Source: Serratia fonticola
GTDB lineage: Bacteria > Pseudomonadota > Gammaproteobacteria > Enterobacterales > Enterobacteriaceae
Length of the DNA: 64,000 nucleotides
NCBI RefSeq assembly: GCF_001006005.1
Contig: NZ_CP011254.1
Span: 2,480,001 to 2,544,000, forward strand
Reading direction: 5' to 3'
Shown here: in pieces, positions 45,433 through 53,277 of the stretch
How the letters are laid out: each line of letters starts with the position of its first letter
How positions within the stretch are numbered: the first letter of the stretch is position 1
The notes under the pieces: model-generated
The model's database searches: none
Seen by the model: the letters and a program-made list of their open reading frames with translations, nothing else
What the model was told of the DNA's origin: nothing
Position numbers and translations under genes: made by a program

Positions 45433-46839
45433 ATGGCTCAAAATAAATCCCAGGTCTTTTACAACGAAAAGCGCCAGCCATTGCAGCTAGGGGCATTGAT
45501 CAAAAGCGGTGGGGCGGGCAGTGTTTATCACCTTGCCTCGCAGCCTGGCAGCGTCGCAAAAATCTATCACGACAGCATCGATAAAGCGCTCTATCAGCGC
45601 AAAATCCAGGCAATGCTTCAGCACGTGCCCGATATTCCGCCTATAGCCCTGGCCGAGGATTCGCTGGTGCAACTGGCCTGGCCAACCTCGCCGCTGTTGA
45701 ATACTCGGGGTGAGTTCGTTGGTTTTGTCATGCCTGAGTTGGATGTCAAACGCAGTATCGAATTGGAATATATCCTGCAGCCTCGGCAGGCTGAGGCGGC
45801 GAAATTACCAGACGGGATCGGGGTGAAGGTCAGCTTGGCCACCAACCTCTGCACGCTGGTTGCCGCGTTGCATCAACAGCAGCATCGCATTATCGATATG
45901 AAGCCGGTTAACCTGCGCTTTTATCGGGAAAGCCTGTACGTTGCGCTGCTGGATTGCGATGGTTTCAGCATTGAGGGGGGCGGCGAGCGCTTCCCTGCCG
46001 GGCAGTTTACCGCAGAGTATCTGGCCCCTGAATTCCAGAAAACCGGCAAGGTGCCAGAGAAACAGGAAGAGTGGCAGGACCGTTTTGCGCTGGCGGTGAT
46101 CCTGTTCCAGTTGCTGAACTTTGGGCTGCATCCCTACAGTGGTCGCCCGCAGTCCTCGAAGATTGCTACCGATCTGCCTGGGCGTATTGCCGCGGGCTGT
46201 TATGCCTATGGCTTGACCGCCAATAAATTAATGGCTCCTGCGCCAGTAAGCATGCATACCCTGTTGCCGAACGATCTGCGGCTGATGTTTGACAAGGCGT
46301 TTGGCCCGCTGGCTGCTTCACGGCCTTCCGCACGGGAATGGGCTAGCGTACTGCGGCCCTATGCCTTGCCGGCGCAGAAGAAGATCGTTGTCTGTAAGGC
46401 AAATAAGCGCCATCAGCATTTTGCTGGCCTGGCTTGCCCGGAATGCACGCGTAAAAAGCAGATGCAGAAAGCGCTACAAGCGGCTCGTTCGGCCAAGCGG
46501 CAGGCTCCGCAGCGCCAGGTCGCGCCTGCTTATGTGCCACCTCCGCGCCCTGCACCCACACCTCCACCGCCCAGTTTTAAACTGACGATGCCTGCGTTTG
46601 TCCCTGGCGTTGTGCTGCATACCGCGTTTGCCGTGCTGTTGCCGTTGGTGTTCGCCTGGTTGTTCAGCCAGTTTGCTTCCCTGACCAGTTTACAAATAGG
46701 GCTTTCAACGTTCTTATCCATGCCCTGGAAGGATCAGTGGTTTATGGGGGTGAGGAGCATAATCTATTGCAGCATCGCCCTCGTTCTAGTGTTGGTATTC
46801 AAATGGGCTTTTAGCTCGATAGTGCGGAGTAAGCCCTGA
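45433..46839 (+). CDS. Ser/Thr kinase with zinc ribbon and two membrane helices
   Basis: 468 residues. Kinase domain 15-310: glycine loop KSGGAGSVYHL, Lys in SVAKIYH, catalytic RIIDMKPVNLRF (D-x-K-x-x-N kept), metal-binding LLDCDGF, and EYLAPEF for the APE motif. All key residues are kept, so activity is expected. Then a C/H-rich segment VCKANKRHQHFAGLACPEC, a zinc-ribbon, followed by a Pro-rich linker and two membrane helices (about 385-410 and 440-460). It resembles E. coli YegI but that protein carries a different C terminus. Overlaps the next gene by one base. Confidence 0.87.
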   Translation: MAQNKSQVFYNEKRQPLQLGALIKSGGAGSVYHLASQPGSVAKIYHDSIDKALYQRKIQAMLQHVPDIPPIALAEDSLVQLAWPTSPLLNTRGEFVGFVMPELDVKRSIELEYILQPRQAEAAKLPDGIGVKVSLATNLCTLVAALHQQQHRIIDMKPVNLRFYRESLYVALLDCDGFSIEGGGERFPAGQFTAEYLAPEFQKTGKVPEKQEEWQDRFALAVILFQLLNFGLHPYSGRPQSSKIATDLPGRIAAGCYAYGLTANKLMAPAPVSMHTLLPNDLRLMFDKAFGPLAASRPSAREWASVLRPYALPAQKKIVVCKANKRHQHFAGLACPECTRKKQMQKALQAARSAKRQAPQRQVAPAYVPPPRPAPTPPPPSFKLTMPAFVPGVVLHTAFAVLLPLVFAWLFSQFASLTSLQIGLSTFLSMPWKDQWFMGVRSIIYCSIALVLVLVFKWAFSSIVRSKP

Positions 46840-49349
46840 TGTCTTCGGGTTTTATCAAGTTTGTCATTACGTTGCTGGTGTTGCTGGTGGTCTTTCTCCC
46901 CTGGCTCATCATGGCCGCGCTTGCCGGGTTATGGCAGGGGATTGAGTGGATTGGCGCACAGCTTTGGCCTGCGGTATTAAATGGCCGCGAGCGCGGCTTC
47001 TTATCCGGTTTATGGCTGGCTGGCAGCCTGATGACGGGCGGTATGTTGTATGTGGCGTTCCGGCGTCGTAGCTTTAGCTATGCTGCCGGAGGGGCGCTGG
47101 CGGCAGTATCGCTGTTGCTGCTCAGTTATCTCAATATGCCGCTCACGCCAGAGGCTGAACGCCGTTGGTTGGTTGGGCATCAGCTTGAGCAGAGTGAATG
47201 GAAAGAGGCTACGGCCTACAGCGGGCAACAGTTTGATGAACTGATACAGAGCTTCCCCGGGCAGTTGGATGAATGGCGGGTATTAAACACGCTGGAAAAG
47301 AATAGAGAGAAGTTCCCACCTCTCGGCTATTCGCCACAGGACAGTGAGCACATCACCAAGCTGTGGACCGCTGCCCTGCAATCGCCACAACCGGATACTC
47401 AAGCCGAAATCAGTGCATTGAGCAAGATGAAAGACGCCACCCTCTGGATGCCCGATCAGGCCGAATTGTGGCTGGCCACGGGGTTGTTTAGCCTGACAAT
47501 AACGCCAACGTCAGGCATAGCGCCAGAGTCGTTTGGTGCGATTAGCCAAATTTTTCAGTCAGCTATTCAAAGTAATCCTCGGGATGCGGATGCCTGGATG
47601 GGCTGGGCGTTGGCCACGCTGCTGGTAGGCGACAGCGAACTCCCCCTATATGGCTCCCCTGCACCGCGGCTCCAGCAGGTGACTAATGCGTTGATAGTCG
47701 CCGGTCAGTTGGAAAAGAAGGGGCAATATCAGCCAATCATCCATCGGCGCTTAAAGCAATTTATTGACGCATTACCAGCCAAAGAAAAACGTGAGCTGGA
47801 TATCTTGCAGGCGCGAGCCACCTTGCTGGTGGGGTCGGCAGAGCCTTTTGATCCGGCGGTGGTTGAGCTGGCCAATCAGAATCTGATACCGGCGTCTTCT
47901 GGTGAAAGCGGCCGTAAGCCTGTTGCGGATAGCTCCATTCACATTGCCAGCGTGGCGCCATTCAGCCGTGCCGGGCTGTCGACTGACGGGGTTCGACGCG
48001 TCTTCGGCAAAGACAAAGATTACGCCACCACGATGTTATCCGTTGATGTCGATGAGCGTGGTGAACCGGTCTCTGTCCTGCCCTTTGTTAGCAGCGGCGC
48101 TCGCGAACTGGATCTGAGCGCCATAAGGCTGGCGTACAGCTGGCGTTTCCCTGCTTCCAATCAGCCTCAGCATCGTTTTATACCGTTTGATTTTGTGAAT
48201 ACCGAGCTGACCTCCAGCATGTATTTACAGCTTATGCAGCAACATATCGCCACCTTGGCGAACCTGGTAGCCCGCCACGACCACGCCGGTTTACGCCAGC
48301 AAGAAGCGTTGATCCGCAGGCTGAATGGTACGGTTTGGGTAGGGAAACGGAATTTTGGCCTGAAGCGGGATGAGGTCTATGAGCTGAATAAAATGCTGAT
48401 GCCGAAAACGCTGAATGACGACTATTTCACGACCACCATTAATAAAATAGACAGCCTGGTCGGTAAATATAACCAAAGCCCGGAGTTGTTACTGTTGCTG
48501 GCCCGCCAGCAAATGCTGTATTTCAGTTACGGCATGCGTCTCAAGAGTGCTGAAAAGCAGAAGGCCGCGTCTTCTGGTGTGAGTAACCCGTGGGCACATT
48601 TACTGTGGGATGCTCGGCGCAATTTTGGGCGAGCGATTGCTATGGATCCCAAGCGGGCAGATGCCTGGTACGGTTGGGGGCTGTCGTGGGCCGATGAAGA
48701 TCCGGAAAAGCTGGTGGGGGCGCTGGTTTATGCTCAGCGCCTGCTACATCAAGCGGAGACATCCCAGTCTACTCTCTACTCTGAGACTATGAGCCAATCG
48801 GAACGTGCGCTAGAGTTTTTGAAGCTTCGGCTGCTGCTGGGGATGAATTTACAGCATCAACGCGTCGGATGGTTGGATATCCTGAGCGCGCGCGTCAGCC
48901 AAAATTATCAGGACATGATTTCAACCGGCTCTGGTGCCCCAAGTCAACCTGCATATATGTCCCAAGAGCAATCCTCGCAGTTGGTTGAGAAGGTCGCCAT
49001 CAGGCCGATGCCTTTCCCTAGGTCGTTGGAACTGCAGGTGCCTGAAGTGCCTCAGGCGAAGAAATACTCTGCTGGCATAGTCAGCGTTAGCTTTGAACAA
49101 GCCGGTATCACTCAAGCAACGCGCACCTTGCCGTTCTTCCCGGACGTTGGTCCACAGGCGGCGGGGGAGAAAACCGTGGTGATAGACCTGGATGTGAGTG
49201 CCCAAGGGAAGCCGCAGTTGGTGCTGATCTCATCGAGCAGCGGCGTTGCGTTGTATGATGAGGCCGCATTGGCCGCCGCCTGGACCTGGCAGTTTGCAAA
49301 ACAGCCGGTTGGCCACTTACAGCGGGTGACGGTGTCGTTTAGGCGTTAA
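46839..49349 (+). CDS. Large membrane protein with two TonB-C-like modules
   Basis: 836 residues. Three N-terminal membrane helices (about 8-30, 55-75, 82-98), then a long soluble part with helical repeat-like stretches (AWMGWALATLLVGDSELPL, later AWYGWGLSWADEDPEKL) typical of TPR segments. Two segments of TonB C-terminal type occur, one near residues 400-445 (LSVDVDERGEPVSVLPF with LDLSAIRLAYSWRF) and one at the end (VVIDLDVSAQGKPQLVLI with YDEAALAAAWTWQF). Start overlaps the kinase stop (TGATG). Not recognised as a named family; probably the periplasmic output or receptor of the kinase/phosphatase unit. Confidence 0.7.
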   Translation: MSSGFIKFVITLLVLLVVFLPWLIMAALAGLWQGIEWIGAQLWPAVLNGRERGFLSGLWLAGSLMTGGMLYVAFRRRSFSYAAGGALAAVSLLLLSYLNMPLTPEAERRWLVGHQLEQSEWKEATAYSGQQFDELIQSFPGQLDEWRVLNTLEKNREKFPPLGYSPQDSEHITKLWTAALQSPQPDTQAEISALSKMKDATLWMPDQAELWLATGLFSLTITPTSGIAPESFGAISQIFQSAIQSNPRDADAWMGWALATLLVGDSELPLYGSPAPRLQQVTNALIVAGQLEKKGQYQPIIHRRLKQFIDALPAKEKRELDILQARATLLVGSAEPFDPAVVELANQNLIPASSGESGRKPVADSSIHIASVAPFSRAGLSTDGVRRVFGKDKDYATTMLSVDVDERGEPVSVLPFVSSGARELDLSAIRLAYSWRFPASNQPQHRFIPFDFVNTELTSSMYLQLMQQHIATLANLVARHDHAGLRQQEALIRRLNGTVWVGKRNFGLKRDEVYELNKMLMPKTLNDDYFTTTINKIDSLVGKYNQSPELLLLLARQQMLYFSYGMRLKSAEKQKAASSGVSNPWAHLLWDARRNFGRAIAMDPKRADAWYGWGLSWADEDPEKLVGALVYAQRLLHQAETSQSTLYSETMSQSERALEFLKLRLLLGMNLQHQRVGWLDILSARVSQNYQDMISTGSGAPSQPAYMSQEQSSQLVEKVAIRPMPFPRSLELQVPEVPQAKKYSAGIVSVSFEQAGITQATRTLPFFPDVGPQAAGEKTVVIDLDVSAQGKPQLVLISSSSGVALYDEAALAAAWTWQFAKQPVGHLQRVTVSFRR

Positions 49350-49366
49350 AGGGAGCATCGGGTGGG

Positions 49367-49750
49367 TTAAGCGGGAATGGTTGCCTCAGCGGGTAATCGG
49401 TTTGACAAGCTGCCACTCGGCCCCAGCCTGATGGCGTGTTTGGCATTAGTCACGCCCATCTTTTTCACAATATTGCCGATATGGAATTTTATAGTACGGG
49501 CCTTTACGTCTAAAATAATGGCAATTTCCTGGTAGGTTTTCCCCATGCTGGCCCAATAGAGCACTTCGTTCTCCCGCGTTGACAAGGGATATTTTTCTGC
49601 GCTGAAGTTGTAGCGATTATTTCGCGCGGTTTCTCGGTGCCGGGTGGTGATCCTTTCGTGGATGTTAGCCAACAGCATCTGCAAACGGGCTTTGTTAGGG
49701 GGTATTTGACCCTCTATATCGATGGATTTGCTGTCATTAAGCGTCAGCAT
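49367..49750 (-). CDS. Truncated LuxR-type regulator (DNA-binding part only)
   Basis: 127 residues. The C-terminal HTH, LSTRENEVLYWASMGKTYQE and ARTIKFHIGNIVKKMGVTNA, is near-identical in pattern to that of the quorum-sensing LuxR at 36508. Only about 60 residues precede it, corresponding to the last helix of the signal-binding domain (LQMLLANIHERITTRH), so the rest of that domain is missing. It is a relic of a second LuxR-type gene, or a free DNA-binding domain that could act as a competitor at lux boxes. Upstream DNA shows no remaining signal-domain sequence. Confidence 0.8.
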   Translation of the reverse strand: MLTLNDSKSIDIEGQIPPNKARLQMLLANIHERITTRHRETARNNRYNFSAEKYPLSTRENEVLYWASMGKTYQEIAIILDVKARTIKFHIGNIVKKMGVTNAKHAIRLGPSGSLSNRLPAEATIPA

Positions 49751-51082
49751 CGCCAAATTACGTTATTTGTTTATCTAGATGGTTTTTAAATACATTTTTT
49801 TATCGTGGCTAGCAGAGAATAATGTAGGCATAAAATTACCTCAATATGAAATAGTAACACTACTAACCTAACCGTTATTGAACGCCAGATAATATACTGG
49901 CTTGCCTGCTTGTTTCGATAAAATAGCAAAAAAAACCTGACCTCGTTGGGTCAGGTTGCCACATTGGCCAACACCAGGGAAATTTTTACTGCCATTATCT
50001 TAAAGCCATTTTCTTGGTTGAGGCAAGCGCTCAATGCTGGATTTTGGCTGTCTATCACCATTATTCGGCCTAGGATTTGTATTGCCTTACGTTGTTCATT
50101 GCAGCGGCACGGCATCGGCATTGATATTCTTGCTCCTAATTCTTGGCATTATCTGAGGTAGTTACTCAGGGCTGCGTTGGTCATTCACTATTAACTGATC
50201 ATTATTTGATCAGTTGTAGGCCTGTTTTTCTAACAGAAAACTCTTGTGGGACCTCAATATAACCATATTGAGTCCGCGTTATTGCTGTTTACAGCCTGCT
50301 ATAAGACGCTAATCGGGCTGTTGATATCATTGGGTGGAACAGGTCTGCCATGCTGGCGTGCAGAAAAAATTAAAGCGTAACCTCAAGCCTGCTCTATGCG
50401 TTGCCCCATAGATTGTTGTCACGGTGACCCGAAGCTTGAGCTTCACCGATAGCTGAAAAGTGAGGTCTCACCATCCGGCTGGAGGCCTTGAAATGGCCCT
50501 CAAACGGGCTTGTTTGAGATAGAAATGATTTATTTTTAATGAAAAAGTGATGTTAATCACAAATAACAACCCTAGAGTCGTTCATTAAATAGCCATTCCG
50601 TTGCCATTATGTTGCATTTTCGTGTCTGCTAAATGCGGTGAGAACAGACTATTCTGGCTAATGAGTCAAGCAGCTCGTTTTACCGTTCCCAGTATGGAAA
50701 TATTCTTGATTACCCTTCCGAGTTATTTGCTTGTTAATACCCTTTTTCTACCGCTGTGTCAGTAGGTGATAAGAAAAGACTTATTTTAAAATCAGGATAA
50801 AAATAGAGAATATTCTTAGTTTACTATAAGCCTCCTAATTTGTTATTTGAACTGAAATATATACCATTAATCCTCGCTACTTCTTGAATAGATAATAACA
50901 ACTTGATAGGTATTGGCGATGAATATGTACTTATGCGATCGTTTTAACCGATTTTGAATAATTGTTTTTCGCCATTAATATTGTTTTGAAAGTTAGGAAA
51001 TAACTTAGTTTTTGAAAATAGTATTCTGCTTGTCCAACGGCGTAATGGAGTTGGTAAATGAAGAAGAAAGGAAGGGAGTCTT
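49751..51082. promoter_or_regulatory. 1.3-kb non-coding region with inverted repeats upstream of ecpR
   Basis: No supported gene. A minus-strand terminator lies at 49925-49953. Three inverted repeats follow in a row: AACTGATCA/TGATCAGTT (50193-50215), TTTTCT/AGAAAA (50226-50240) and CTCAATAT/ATATTGAG (50253-50272). The right part (50560-51060) is AT-rich, as expected of an H-NS-silenced fimbrial promoter. A 71-codon frame at 49946 is not accepted. Confidence 0.5.
49925..49960 (-). terminator. Intrinsic terminator, minus orientation, without an annotated gene
   Basis: AACCTGACC and GGGTCAGGTT pair around TCGTT, and the minus-strand reading is followed by eight T. No coding gene on the minus strand precedes it up to 51082, so a small RNA or untranslated transcript may end here. 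Confidence 0.6.
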
Positions 51083-51661
51083 ATGCTAAAGATAGTAGAT
51101 GGTGGGTATCCCCCACGGGGCGGTACTCGCTCAAAAAGACCTTTAACCTGGCCTGATACCAATAAGTATTTCCATGAAGGTATCGTAGGCTACTGTGACT
51201 CAGTTAATACTTCCCCAGAACAACTCAAAGTCGTATTTATTGACTTTCAATTAGCTAACCTGCGCCTTTTCCTGGATCAGGACTGGCTAATGTATTCCGC
51301 TTGTAATCGCGTTGTTCTGGTAACCGATAGTTACCTGTTACCCTTGGCCAATTACTATAAGAGCATGTTTCGGCAGGTTGATTCTGTGATCCAGAGAACG
51401 GGGGCATCCAGTGATATTTTTGCTAAAATCGATCATGTTATTGCCGGGGAGCAGGTTTCTTCGACATCGCAAGTCAGGCTGTCTTCGCGTGAGATATGTT
51501 TATTACGTACTCTGATCCATGGTGTCACCGTGGGTGATCTTGCCAGCAGGTTGCGGCTTAGTCCTAAAACAGTTTATGCCCTGCGTCATAATATTTTGGG
51601 CAAGATGGGGTTGACTAAAATGAGTGATATTTTCACGCGGGCCTATCTTTCTGTCAGATAA
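51083..51661 (+). CDS. ecpR: EcpR-like LuxR-type regulator of the common pilus
   Basis: 192 residues, close to the E. coli EcpR size. The C-terminal HTH is LSSREICLLRTLIHGVTVGD with LSPKTVYALRHNILGKMGLT. The N-terminal part includes YFHEGIVGYC and VVLVTDSYLLPLANYYKSMF, corresponding to EcpR segments (YFYKGL... and ...EALANYWYYN). Position immediately before ecpA supports the name, though similarity is moderate. GGGAG precedes the ATG. In E. coli EcpR binds near its own promoter and counteracts H-NS; the region upstream here is AT-rich and full of inverted repeats. Confidence 0.8.
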   Translation: MLKIVDGGYPPRGGTRSKRPLTWPDTNKYFHEGIVGYCDSVNTSPEQLKVVFIDFQLANLRLFLDQDWLMYSACNRVVLVTDSYLLPLANYYKSMFRQVDSVIQRTGASSDIFAKIDHVIAGEQVSSTSQVRLSSREICLLRTLIHGVTVGDLASRLRLSPKTVYALRHNILGKMGLTKMSDIFTRAYLSVR

Positions 51662-51707
51662 ACTATAACTACCTATCGTCATAGGGTTATCGAAACTAAA
51701 TAAAACA

Positions 51708-51735
51708 TGCGATGCTTTTATATCGCAGGGTTTTT
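51708..51735 (+). terminator. Attenuator-like hairpin between ecpR and ecpA
   Basis: TGCGAT (51708-51713) pairs with ATCGCA (51722-51727), followed by GGGTTTTT. It would reduce read-through from ecpR into the pilin gene. Confidence 0.5.
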
Positions 51736-51759
51736 ATTATTTAATTGCCGTAGGACCTT

Positions 51760-51780
51760 TTCGAAAATTTAGTTTTCGAA
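51760..51780. promoter_or_regulatory. Perfect inverted repeat upstream of ecpA
   Basis: TTCGAAAA (51760-51767), five bases, TTTTCGAA (51773-51780), located 83-103 bases before the ecpA start. Suitable for a dimeric regulator or an mRNA hairpin. Confidence 0.45.
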
Positions 51781-51862
51781 TGCGCCCTTGTGTCGCATTT
51801 ATTGTGCCACGCCAGTGAATATTGGCGGGAAATTAATTGATATAAATAAAGGAAGAAATTTT

Positions 51863-52459
51863 ATGAAGAAGTTAGCTCTGGCTTTGATTGCAGCTTCAGC
51901 GTTGGGAACAATTAATCTGGCTAATGCGGACACTCGTACTGCGAACGCGACAGCGTCTTGGGATGCAAAAGCCATTAAAGATACCAGCAGCATGCTGGTT
52001 GTTACCCCGATAAAGTCACTGACCTTTAATTACGCAGAAGGTCTGGAGCGTTTTAACTCTCAAGACGGCGCTTTCGATATCACCATCGCTGGCCAGTCTG
52101 GCGCGAGTGATTTCAAACTGACCTCTAAAATCATCTCCAACACCCTGAGCCGCACCAGCGATGACTCTGCGCTGACCGTTGGCGTTAAGTGGAACGGTAA
52201 AGCACTGTCTGAAAGCAGCGAGATGGTGATGATCGATACTTCTGCAGGCATCAGCGCTGGCCTGTCTGCTCTGGCTATGGAAAGTGCTTATGCTGGTGCT
52301 AACCGTACCAGCACTCAGGGCGTGTTCGCCTTTGATATCGCGAAAGCGACCGTTGCGGGTACTGATACTGCGTTCAAAGACCTGACCGATGGTTACTGGG
52401 ATGGCAACGTAAACGTTGAATTCACAGCAACTTGGGACGGTACTTTCACCACGCTGTAA
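51863..52459 (+). CDS. ecpA: Common pilus major pilin EcpA
   Basis: 198 residues from the ATG at 51863 (AAGGAAG upstream). Signal peptide of 22 residues ending NLANA. The mature protein matches EcpA patterns remembered from E. coli: LVVTPIKSLTFNYAEGLERF, FNSQDGAFDITI, FKLTSKIISNTL, MVMIDTSAG, and the ending VEFTATWDGT. EcpA polymerises into long flexible surface fibres involved in adherence and biofilm. Followed by chaperone ecpB after 54 bases. Confidence 0.93.
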   Translation: MKKLALALIAASALGTINLANADTRTANATASWDAKAIKDTSSMLVVTPIKSLTFNYAEGLERFNSQDGAFDITIAGQSGASDFKLTSKIISNTLSRTSDDSALTVGVKWNGKALSESSEMVMIDTSAGISAGLSALAMESAYAGANRTSTQGVFAFDIAKATVAGTDTAFKDLTDGYWDGNVNVEFTATWDGTFTTL

Positions 52460-52512
52460 GTGATTTTGTTGTCTTAACGTAGTCAGGATCGGGGTGGATA
52501 GCCCCGATCCTT

Positions 52513-53208
52513 ATGGAACGCATGATGAACAGATGGTTTCCTACGCTGATGTGCTCAGCACTCTTTTATTGTACTCACGCCGGTGCAATTAACGTTGGCG
52601 CGATTACATCAATCATTTCCCCTGACCAGAGCGTTATCGCCAAGGAGGTGATTAATACCGTGGATGATGCCCGTCTGGTCAGCCTGAAGGTCGAGCGTAT
52701 TTCCTCCCCGATGGAAGGGGGCAAAGTGATCCCAATGGAGAGCAAGCAGGAAATAATGGCCACGCCATCCAACCTGATTTTGCCCGGCAAGGGTAAAGAT
52801 GTTTTCCGCGTTTTCTATTCCGGGCCGAAGGACGATAAGGAGCGTTATTACCGTTTAATCTGGAATGATAATCCGGTTACCGAAGAGGGGCTGTCAAAGA
52901 CCAAAAAAGCCGCTTCGGCAACCACCTCGGCAACCATTAGTACCATTATGGTCGTTACACCACGGAAGGATAAGTTCGATTATCAATACCGAGATGGTGT
53001 TGCTTATAACACCGGAAACAGTTCTTTCCGCGTGGTGGCATTTGGCCCCTGTAAGCAGCCACAGACCAGTGACGAGAAAACTAAAGGATGCCGTGAGCGT
53101 TATTACGTTATGCCGGGATTAGGCGTGCATTTGAAATTTGTTGATATCAATAATCAAAAACTCAGCGTTGGCATTTGGCACAACGAAGATTATATCAACG
53201 TGAAATAG
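52513..53208 (+). CDS. ecpB: Pilus assembly chaperone EcpB
   Basis: 231 residues; the exact start is uncertain among ATGs at 52513, 52522 and 52525, the last giving MNRWFPTLMC and a signal peptide ending in HAGA. Immunoglobulin-like periplasmic chaperone of the alternate chaperone-usher type. Characteristic stretches: ERISSPMEGGKVIPM, FRVFYSGPKDDKERYYRLIW and VVTPRKDKFDYQYRDG, followed by NTGNSSFRVVAFGPC. It should hold EcpA and EcpD before delivery to the usher. Confidence 0.92.
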   Translation: MERMMNRWFPTLMCSALFYCTHAGAINVGAITSIISPDQSVIAKEVINTVDDARLVSLKVERISSPMEGGKVIPMESKQEIMATPSNLILPGKGKDVFRVFYSGPKDDKERYYRLIWNDNPVTEEGLSKTKKAASATTSATISTIMVVTPRKDKFDYQYRDGVAYNTGNSSFRVVAFGPCKQPQTSDEKTKGCRERYYVMPGLGVHLKFVDINNQKLSVGIWHNEDYINVK

Positions 53209-53277
53209 CCTCTTTACTCATTACCTGCATCGTGAATGTTTTCCAGGTGTGGATTAGGAGGCTATTTGGGGAAGCAA

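Noticed and set aside
49946..50161. 71-codon frame in the long region upstream of ecpR
   Set aside because: Starts at the loop of a terminator hairpin and looks like random translation of AT-rich DNA.
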